Assembly (NCBI RefSeq): GCF_001037495.1
Contig: NZ_KQ089822.1
Span: 2,281,403-2,345,402, forward strand
Source of the DNA: Citrobacter sp. MGH106
Lineage (GTDB): Bacteria > Pseudomonadota > Gammaproteobacteria > Enterobacterales > Enterobacteriaceae
Length of the DNA: 64,000 nucleotides
Direction of reading: 5' to 3'
The position numbers and the translations under genes were made by a program. The notes beneath the pieces are model-generated. The model searched no databases. It worked only from the letters and a program-made list of their open reading frames with translations, and was not told the origin of the DNA. Below, in pieces: positions 57,851-64,000 of the stretch (within the stretch, counting starts at the first letter, position 1; the number at the start of each line of letters is the position of its first letter).

Positions 57851-58891
57851 CTATGTGTTTGTCCGTTTAAATATCTTTTCCCGGAAGGCTTCCAGGTGAT
57901 ATTTTTGCAAAAAGCCATCAACCTCCTGAGCCCATCGTATCCCCTCACCAAGAACAGCGCGGCTATGCGTTGATGTATAAAAATAGCCTGTATCGTAGAG
58001 ATTTATCAGCGTCTGGTTTATCGCTGCAATTCGATGTTCAGGATTATTGAGCTGTTGCTTTTCCAGCGCCCGCATAATTCGTTGCTGGTGAACAGGATCT
58101 GAGGGGAACTCTCTTTCATTTAGTTCACTCAACACTAAGAAAGACGGCGCAATTTCCTCTTTAACTGCAGCCTGCAAACGGTAATGACCATCAAGGATCA
58201 CAAACGCTCCCAGCCCGCCGATATACCAGACCAGCACTGGAGGCAATGTTCCCTCGCGAGATTTTTTACGCCACCATTTAACCCTGCCGGCATCCGGGCT
58301 TACGGGGTAACGCCCAAGTAGCAGATGGTTTCCCCACCACCAGTCGACTAGTCTGACTTTTTCCGGCTGGACAAGATCGGGAAAATCTTCACCGTAAAGC
58401 GTCCAGCGACAGCCAAAATTACCGCTACTTTCAGGAGAGTCAAAACGCCAGTTTTTAACAGGAAGTGACTGTTGTAATGAGTATGGCGATGAACGTCGGG
58501 TCAACTCCATTGGACTGAGTAACCAACGTCGAGGTGACAGTAGTGGCGCTGGCGCATTCATTAATTGACGAGAAAAATAACGACACCATTCACTCGTCCA
58601 TGCCCTTTTCCCTTTGCTTTTGATCCGTTCAATATCTTCAGACGTAACGCAAGGTAATAACGCCTGCGGGCCTGAATGTTCCGAATTAAACACCACCCAG
58701 ACACCAGAATGATCTTCCAGCATTGAAGCCCAGAATAATGTCTCTCCAGAGATCTGCAACGCCATCCGACCGTAGCGGCCACTTAGCATATCCATCACCG
58801 GCCCGGCTTTATGACTCTTCTTGAGGGTAAACTCCAGGCCTTGCCAGTTATTATCGCGATCACAAAGATCCTGCCACCAATACTCCGTCAT
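57851..58891 (-). CDS. Unknown protein with ParB/sulfiredoxin-like motif
   Basis: A 346-residue protein with no family I can name. Residues 234-241 read DGHYRLQA, with hydrophobic LGAFVIL before it, which resembles the DGHHR motif of the ParB/sulfiredoxin fold that binds nucleotides. Upstream parts are rich in Trp (NWRFD, WWWGNHLLLG, VKWWRKK). It lacks signal or membrane segments. It is convergent with fosA and divergent from the cupin gene side. It may be a NTP-binding orphan of a defence or repair system, but that is speculation. Confidence 0.75.
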   Translation of the reverse strand: MTEYWWQDLCDRDNNWQGLEFTLKKSHKAGPVMDMLSGRYGRMALQISGETLFWASMLEDHSGVWVVFNSEHSGPQALLPCVTSEDIERIKSKGKRAWTSEWCRYFSRQLMNAPAPLLSPRRWLLSPMELTRRSSPYSLQQSLPVKNWRFDSPESSGNFGCRWTLYGEDFPDLVQPEKVRLVDWWWGNHLLLGRYPVSPDAGRVKWWRKKSREGTLPPVLVWYIGGLGAFVILDGHYRLQAAVKEEIAPSFLVLSELNEREFPSDPVHQQRIMRALEKQQLNNPEHRIAAINQTLINLYDTGYFYTSTHSRAVLGEGIRWAQEVDGFLQKYHLEAFREKIFKRTNT

Positions 58892-58959
58892 GGTCTTCTT
58901 CCCTGATAATTATGCGAATTATTTTAAGGCGTTCACCCTGCCGACGAGTTACCGGCGGC

Positions 58960-59151
58960 TCACCGGGCTGTCGTGCTTTGTATTGCTATCTTCCCGGATC
59001 TCAACAGCGCCATCTCTTGCTTGCAGAGCAGTACTACTGCCTGGCGACCTTTTACACGATGGGATGTGAGCGCTCTTTTCACTGTACGGCGAGACGCGCC
59101 AGATTCCAGCATCTGATAACACATCAGAGAGAGCGCATGTTTGTTTTTCAT
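58960..59151 (-). CDS. Small basic protein, uncertain
   Basis: A 63-residue open frame beginning MKNKHALSLMCYQMLESGAS and ending KIAIQSTTAR, basic overall, with an AAGG before the ATG on the minus strand. It lies directly upstream of the 346-residue orphan gene on the same strand (gap 68 bases), so the pair may be co-transcribed. No family is recognised; it could be non-coding. Confidence 0.4.
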   Translation of the reverse strand: MKNKHALSLMCYQMLESGASRRTVKRALTSHRVKGRQAVVLLCKQEMALLRSGKIAIQSTTAR

Positions 59152-59374
59152 CGAGTTAACCTTGTTTAGTGAATCCGTGCAGTAGCAGCACCAGGGCAAT
59201 ATTTTACTACTATCTGCGCTGGCATTACTAACACCACGGTCAAAACCAGCCCCCGACAGGAATCATTTACCATCCCGTCACCACGTTGTCCCCTCGAGAA
59301 ATAGAACAAAAAACAACCAAAGCAGATATAATTTAAGTGCGACCATGCGCGTATTCAATCTAAGGAGGTGCGCA

Positions 59375-59758
59375 ATGGACAAAGCAGAAGTGAAGTCATT
59401 CGGTATTCCAGACGAAATTCGCGAATTTCCACATGGACGACTGGAGCTTCTCAATATAGGAGGAGCGATCGTCGGTCGTGCAGTACTGGAACCAGGCTGG
59501 CGTTGGGCAACATCCGTTCAACCCATCGCAGGTACGAAGAGTTGTGAAGCCCCTCACTTTCAGTATCACGTTGCCGGGGTGCTACGGGTGAAGATGGATG
59601 ATGGTAGTGAATTCGATTGTCTGCCCGGTAACTTGTCACGCATCCCCCCGGGTCACGATGCCTGGGTGGTTGGGGATGAATCTGTAGTCATCGTTGATTT
59701 CCAGGGAATGGTGGACTGGGCCAGGCATAAAGACATCGCCTGTAACGACTCGCCATAA
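59375..59758 (+). CDS. Cupin-domain protein
   Basis: A 127-residue single-domain cupin. The barrel shows a metal-site-like HFQYHVAGVLRVKMDDGSEFDCLPGNLSRIPPGHDAWVVGDE, with two His and the PG turn. The start at MDKAEVKSFG is preceded by AAGGAGG; an in-frame ATG ten codons before lacks one. The reaction is unknown. It stands alone between two minus-strand genes. Confidence 0.8.
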   Translation: MDKAEVKSFGIPDEIREFPHGRLELLNIGGAIVGRAVLEPGWRWATSVQPIAGTKSCEAPHFQYHVAGVLRVKMDDGSEFDCLPGNLSRIPPGHDAWVVGDESVVIVDFQGMVDWARHKDIACNDSP

Positions 59759-59979
59759 CGTAAAAGACACGGAGGAATTTTGTATCACCAGCGGGTGTTG
59801 AATGATGCAGCCTGTACTCAGCAATAGCCAGGCACGTTGTTTAACCCCCGGATGGTCCTTTCTGAGCCAGTGAAAGCCGCGGTGTTATAGAGTTGATTAT
59901 TTTCACCGCAGCACGGTTATTACCGCCATCCGCCATACTCGCAAAATACCGCACATGTTGTTGATACGGGTTGCGAATT
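59759..59979. other. Non-coding gap between convergent genes
   Basis: Nothing recognisable is seen between the cupin gene and the convergent cysteine-rich protein gene. Confidence 0.35.
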
Positions 59980-60285
59980 TTAGCGATTCATTTTTAGCCA
60001 GTACGACTCCTGGCATTTACTGCGAAAAGTTTTCTCCCGCGGTCTGATATCCCGACCCGCCGCATCAACAATCCCCCATTTGATACAGCATTCCGGGCAT
60101 ATGTCTGATAGCGGTTGAACCAACTCATTTTCGCAAATACAACTGATAACGACCCCTGAATCATGATGCCAGGTCATATGGGAGATCTCTACTTCCGCCA
60201 AATCATCTCGATTCCAGAGCTCTTCAATGCAAATGACATTTTTCCCATTTTTAATTGCATTTACATAGTCGGCCAGGTTGTCCAT
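59980..60285 (-). CDS. Unknown cysteine-motif protein
   Basis: A 101-residue cytoplasmic protein with a central CIC...CPECC pattern (residues about 49-67) that could hold zinc, and a basic C-terminus RPREKTFRSKCQESYW. No family is recognised. The ATG lies in a normal sequence context. It is monocistronic as far as can be seen. Confidence 0.6.
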   Translation of the reverse strand: MDNLADYVNAIKNGKNVICIEELWNRDDLAEVEISHMTWHHDSGVVISCICENELVQPLSDICPECCIKWGIVDAAGRDIRPREKTFRSKCQESYWLKMNR

Positions 60286-60489
60286 CGCTTAATTTTCCAA
60301 TAGATTGATGAGCGAATGTAAGGTAATCGCTGATTAGTTTTTCTCGCAACTCTGAAACCGTAACAAATTTCTGCACGATCCCCAATAACTCTCATCACTC
60401 AATCCCTATAGCTCCCGGAAACCAGGTGCATCACCTGGATATCAGTTTCACTGCAGGGAACGGTCAATTCCCGTCCCCTGCTCCGTCTT

Positions 60490-60942
60490 TTACCCCTCAG
60501 GCATAGCCGAAGAATGGTGCGTAGAAATTTTCCACTCTTTACCATCCCAGGCATAGGTGAAAGTGTAACGCGCTGAAACTGTGGACTTATCCGCGAAGGT
60601 AAATGTATAAGTTCCGGTGTCTATCGCCTTATTACAGCCAAGACGAATGGTACGAGTGTCGATTTTCCCGGTCGGTTTCTTCGCAAGAAAATGTTCAAAA
60701 TAATCAATGCGTTCAGCATCCGTTAAACGGGCTTTATTGGATACTGTAGGTAACAATACCGCATCACTAAGATAGTTTTCAGAAACTGTCTTCGCGTCGC
60801 CCGTTTTCAGCGACTCGTTCCACTTATCAAACAGGGCTTCGATTTGAGCTTCATTCACCTTCACACAGTCGGGAGCTGGTGCAGCAAAAACGGGAGCTGT
60901 CAGAATAGTAAGTGAAACTGCAAGACCTGGTAATTTATTCAT
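60490..60942 (-). CDS. Secreted SnoaL/DUF4440-like protein
   Basis: A 150-residue exported protein. It has a signal peptide (MNKLPGLAVSLTILTAPVFA) and a NTF2-fold domain of the SgcJ/EcaC (DUF4440) type with EALFDKWNESLKTGDAKTVSENYLSDAVLLPT and WKISTHHSSAMPEG. The mature form has two Cys (PDCVKV and RLGCNKA) that may pair in the periplasm. The ATG chosen has GGA ten bases upstream; another ATG three codons earlier is possible. Function is unknown. Confidence 0.78.
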   Translation of the reverse strand: MNKLPGLAVSLTILTAPVFAAPAPDCVKVNEAQIEALFDKWNESLKTGDAKTVSENYLSDAVLLPTVSNKARLTDAERIDYFEHFLAKKPTGKIDTRTIRLGCNKAIDTGTYTFTFADKSTVSARYTFTYAWDGKEWKISTHHSSAMPEG

Positions 60943-61349
60943 ACTAATCATTCCATTAGCGGTTATACGACAATGAAAACGTCATTGATAACCAGGTTGA
61001 AAATCAAACTGCATGCCATTCCAGTGGAAATCATCAGCAGACACGGAGAGAGATAGATAACGTTCCCATGAAGGGGAAAGGTATTTAATACAATGAAATA
61101 TTTAGAGATTTCTGGTTAACATCGCTTGTATAGCGTGGTTTAACTACCTTCATTATTATAGTTCAGCAATTGCACGCTTTCTGAGCGCCCGCGCGTTTGA
61201 ACATATTCAGCAGGTTCATACACTCCACTGGCTTGAATGAACTACAGGCTCCCTTCGGGATCACACTTTTCAGACCTGGTTATTCACTTACAAAAACCAG
61301 GTGTTATCATTCACGCCGTAAATACCTATCAACTCAATCCGAGGCTTTG
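60943..61349. other. Intergenic region upstream of the topAI operon
   Basis: It contains an inverted repeat ACCTGGTT (61274-61281) and AACCAGGT (61295-61302), possibly part of the operon promoter, and a related AACCAGGT-like copy near 60981. No larger gene is seen. Confidence 0.5.
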
Positions 61350-61376
61350 ATGCTGGAGAATGTAATCATCCGATAA
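61350..61376 (+). CDS. toiL: Leader peptide ORF of the topAI operon (toiL-like)
   Basis: An eight-codon open frame MLENVIIR with a GAGG ribosome site six bases upstream, 113 bases before topAI. In E. coli the topAI operon is controlled by the translated leader toiL: ribosome stalling by translation-targeting antibiotics exposes topAI and prevents Rho-dependent termination. The position here, and a hairpin that begins at its stop codon, fit that model. The identity with E. coli toiL at sequence level is recalled only in outline. Confidence 0.65.
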   Translation: MLENVIIR

Positions 61377-61410
61377 TCAGCTTCCCGACCTTTTCAGGCC
61401 GGACTGATTA
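61374..61410 (+). promoter_or_regulatory. Leader hairpin starting at the toiL stop codon
   Basis: TAATCAG (61374-61380), which includes the stop codon TAA, pairs with CTGATTA (61404-61410); within it CCG/CGG and CCT/AGG add a second short stem. A ribosome terminating or stalling on the leader would disrupt it. Confidence 0.6.
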
Positions 61411-61470
61411 TCAATGCGCCGAAATTGTATGCGGACACCGCTGTGTGTTTGCACGTTTTGCACATGATGA

Positions 61471-61746
<276 letters not shown>

Positions 61747-61753
61747 GGAGAGG

Positions 61754-62647
61754 ATGATGGATATCGATAGCATTATTTTTACCGCGGGTCACATACAGCT
61801 GTCACCGGATGAAGACAAAATCCCCTGGGACGAACCCGCTTTTAGCCAGCGTATGCTGGAAAATCATTTGTCGCAGGAACATGACTGGGCAAGCCGCAGA
61901 CTGACCGTAATTGAACAACAGATAGCGTGGATTGCCCGCCAGTTACCTGATGGGGCACGCATTCTTGATCTCGGCTGCGGCCCTGGTTTTTATACCCGCC
62001 TGTTAGCGGAGCGCGGTTTTAGCTGCACAGGAGTGGACTTTTCACCGGCATCCATCCAATGGGCATGCCAGCAGGCGCAAATCTCCGGTCTGAATATTGA
62101 ATACATCCAACAGGATATCCGAACATACAGCCCGGATGATCCGTTCGATTTCATCATGATGACCTTTGGGGAACTGAACGTATTCAGCGCATCAGACACT
62201 TGCTACCTCATCAGCAACTGTGGGCGATGGCTGGTACCAGGTGGCAGGATGCTCATTGAGGTTCATACCTACGATGAGGTTAAACGTCAGGGTATGGCGC
62301 CTGCGAACTGGCAGCGTTGTCCACAGGGCTTGTTCCTTGCTGTTCCTCATCTGTTGTTGACCGAAAACAGTTGGGATGAAGAGGCGCAAATCAGTTCAAC
62401 ACGGTTCTGGGCAATAGAGGCGAATGGTCGAGCTACCCGGTTCGGCAGTCAAATGAAGGCCTGGCATGGTGATGAATATACCAGCCTGCTCGCTAACGCG
62501 GGCCTTAGCATAAAACAGTGCCCGGACAGTGCAGAGTGGCCGGTCAGCGAGACGTTTGCTGGCAAGCTATTTGCTCTGCTGGCTGAAAAAGCTAACCCCT
62601 GTGAACAAAACCCGCTGAATACGCCATCGATAAAAGGAATTAACTAA
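61754..62647 (+). CDS. SAM-dependent methyltransferase in the position of yjhQ
   Basis: A class I methyltransferase of about 297 aa. Motif I is ILDLGCGPGFYTRLLAERGF (about residues 70-90), followed by the acidic VDFSPASI and motif IV-like FDFIMMTFGELNVFS. It has a preceding AAGGAG and one base overlap with yjhP (TAATG), so it is part of the same operon. It is not similar to YjhP outside the SAM-binding core and not to YjhQ, which is a GNAT acetyltransferase. Two adjacent ATGs are possible starts. Substrate unknown; it might be a replacement antitoxin. Confidence 0.85.
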   Translation: MMDIDSIIFTAGHIQLSPDEDKIPWDEPAFSQRMLENHLSQEHDWASRRLTVIEQQIAWIARQLPDGARILDLGCGPGFYTRLLAERGFSCTGVDFSPASIQWACQQAQISGLNIEYIQQDIRTYSPDDPFDFIMMTFGELNVFSASDTCYLISNCGRWLVPGGRMLIEVHTYDEVKRQGMAPANWQRCPQGLFLAVPHLLLTENSWDEEAQISSTRFWAIEANGRATRFGSQMKAWHGDEYTSLLANAGLSIKQCPDSAEWPVSETFAGKLFALLAEKANPCEQNPLNTPSIKGIN

Positions 62648-63393
62648 TGGATATCCCACGTATTTTTACCATTAGCGAAAGTGAACACCGCATTCATAAC
62701 CCGTTCACACCAGAAAAGTATGCCACACTGGGCCACATGTTACGTATGAAGCCGGGTACGAGTATTCTCGATCTCGGCAGCGGTTCGGGTGAGATGCTCT
62801 GCACCTGGGCGCGCGATTATGGTATTACCGGCGTCGGCATTGACATGAGTCCCCTCTTCACCGCGCAGGCAAAACGACGTGCAGATGAACTCGGCGTCAG
62901 CGAACGAGTCCATTTTATTCATAACGACGCGGCCGGTTACGTTGTTGATACAAAATGTGACATAGCGGCCTGCATCGGTGCCACCTGGATTGCAGGTGGC
63001 GTCGTCGGGACGATTAAATTGCTGGCAAAGAGCCTCAGGCCTGGAGGAATTATTCTCATCGGGGAACCGTACTGGCGTCATGTCCCAGCCACGGAGGAGA
63101 TCGCCGAAGCCTGTGGCGTCTCGTCCATGGCTGATTTTCTCCCTCTTCCCGAACTGGTATCGTCTTTTGATGAACAAGGCTATGACGTAGTAGAAATGGT
63201 GCTGGCGGACCAGGATGGTTGGGACAGGTATGAAGCCGCGAAGTGGATGACCATGCGCCGGTGGCTGGAAGAAAACCCAGACGATGACTTTGCGAAAGAC
63301 GTTCGGGCAGAACTGACGATAGCTCCCATACGCCATGTTAGATGGACGAGAGAGTATTTGGGTTGGGGCGTGTTTGCATTAATGCCACGTTAA
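62647..63393 (+). CDS. yjhP: YjhP, putative methyltransferase
   Basis: A 248-residue class I methyltransferase very close to E. coli YjhP. It opens MDIPRIFTISESEHRIHNPF; the SAM motif is SILDLGSGSGEMLCTWARDYG (about 38-58), then GIDMSPLFTAQAKRRADELG. In E. coli it closes the operon topAI-yjhQ-yjhP. Here its ATG overlaps the stop of the new methyltransferase gene by one base. Its target is unknown. Confidence 0.92.
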   Translation: MDIPRIFTISESEHRIHNPFTPEKYATLGHMLRMKPGTSILDLGSGSGEMLCTWARDYGITGVGIDMSPLFTAQAKRRADELGVSERVHFIHNDAAGYVVDTKCDIAACIGATWIAGGVVGTIKLLAKSLRPGGIILIGEPYWRHVPATEEIAEACGVSSMADFLPLPELVSSFDEQGYDVVEMVLADQDGWDRYEAAKWMTMRRWLEENPDDDFAKDVRAELTIAPIRHVRWTREYLGWGVFALMPR

Positions 63394-63753
63394 TTTGAAG
63401 GAGGACACTGGTATAGCTGAAAAGCTATACCAGTTGACGCAGGCAAGTGAATCGCCCTGGTTTAGCAGACACCTCAGAGTCATTTAAGATGGCGTTGGTA
63501 TGCTAACCCACAGTCAACACTAACATCTGCTATTTGCTCACTGCGGACCTTCAGCTCAGGTAACTTGTTCGCTTCGTACCAATAGCAGATTTTAGTAGTT
63601 CTAGAAATCTCTCATGCCGAGGCCTAATTTTGGCGACCACTACACTTGAACATACAGACATTAGGGTGACAATAAAGTACGCTCATTTTGTACCGGATCA
63701 TCTCAACGAAAGCATACTTTTACCCCTCTTAACAACATGGATTAAATGATGTT
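63394..63753. other. Intergenic region with two inverted repeats
   Basis: CTGGTATAGCT (63408-63418) and AGCTATACCAG (63423-63433) enclose a GAAA tetraloop, probably ending the operon transcript although no T tract follows. ATCTGCTATT (63525-63534) and AATAGCAGAT (63581-63590) form a longer-range repeat. No gene was found. Confidence 0.55.
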
Positions 63754-64000
63754 ATGGAAAATAAATACAAACATGACCTACACGAAATTCTTTGTTTGAA
63801 AACGGTTGGTGAAGCTTTCGAAGCTTATCGCGTCGATGATTACGACAAAATGATCATTGAGTGGGCAGAAAGAGAACTACTCTCCGGCAATAGTTCTGAA
63901 TCATTATTAATTTTAGCCTCCCTCAATTTAGATAAACATCCTGATTCAGATGAAATTGAGCGCTACCTTCATGCATATATGCTTGAAAAAAACATAGTTA
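63754..64000 (+). CDS. Unknown AT-rich protein, truncated by the window end
   Basis: At least 82 codons starting MENKYKHDLHEILCLKTVGE and continuing through an acidic, Leu-rich stretch (WAERELLSG, LILASLNLDKH, ERYLHAYM). No family is recognised. It is small, acidic and low in GC compared with the genes before it, as is common for immunity or accessory proteins, but nothing more can be said. The stop is outside the window. Confidence 0.6.
   Translation, partial: MENKYKHDLHEILCLKTVGEAFEAYRVDDYDKMIIEWAERELLSGNSSESLLILASLNLDKHPDSDEIERYLHAYMLEKNIV

Overview
The window is chromosomal DNA of an enterobacterium in the Escherichia/Salmonella/Citrobacter group, and Citrobacter seems the best guess from protein divergence and gene content. 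Most genes can be named by near-identity to E. coli K-12 families recalled from memory. No rRNA, tRNA, CRISPR array or complete insertion sequence was seen.

Layout. (1) About 1-20.1 kb is colinear with the E. coli terminus-side segment: end of the rsx electron-transport operon, nth, dtpA, gstA, pdxY, tyrS, pdxH, mliC, anmK, slyB, slyA, ydhIJK, sodC, ydhF, ydhL, nemRA, gloA, rnt. (2) About 20.2-40.1 kb, where E. coli would have lhr, holds genes that lie elsewhere in E. coli and Salmonella: tyrR-ycjF-ycjX-pspE followed by uspE, ynaJ, ynaI, mppA, mpaA, ycjG, tpx. Their order is a circular permutation of the usual one. Nested inside this block, between ynaI and mppA, is an accessory stretch (27.9-35.8 kb) with a broken glyoxalase-family gene, a DeoR-type regulator, a thioredoxin-like/MarR pair around a perfect palindrome, decayed prophage lysis and packaging genes, two moron-like cassettes and a type V autotransporter. 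(3) About 40.2-51.3 kb resumes E. coli colinearity: grxD, mepH, sodB, ydhP, ynhF, purR, punR, punC, cfa, ribE, mdtK. (4) From 51.3 kb on the content is accessory: an RluA-type pseudouridine synthase, a Bor-like lipoprotein, a 27-residue membrane protein, a YeeA-like FUSC protein, an AI-2E family transporter, a HAMP-GAF-GGDEF diguanylate cyclase, a FosA-type fosfomycin resistance enzyme, an orphan protein with a ParB/sulfiredoxin-like motif, a cupin, several small unknown genes, and a variant topAI operon. The last gene runs off the window and is AT-rich.

Shared themes are redox and electrophile defence (rsx, nth, gstA, sodC, sodB, nemRA, gloA, tpx, grxD, the MarR/thioredoxin pair), envelope homeostasis (mliC, slyB, anmK, mppA-mpaA-ycjG murein recycling, mepH, cfa, ydhIJK), vitamin B6 and flavin metabolism (pdxY, pdxH, ribE) and purine control (purR, punR, punC).

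The most notable item is the topAI operon. It keeps a leader peptide ORF, the topoisomerase I inhibitor gene topAI and the methyltransferase gene yjhP, but the GNAT gene yjhQ expected between them is replaced by a second, unrelated SAM-dependent methyltransferase gene that is translationally coupled to yjhP.
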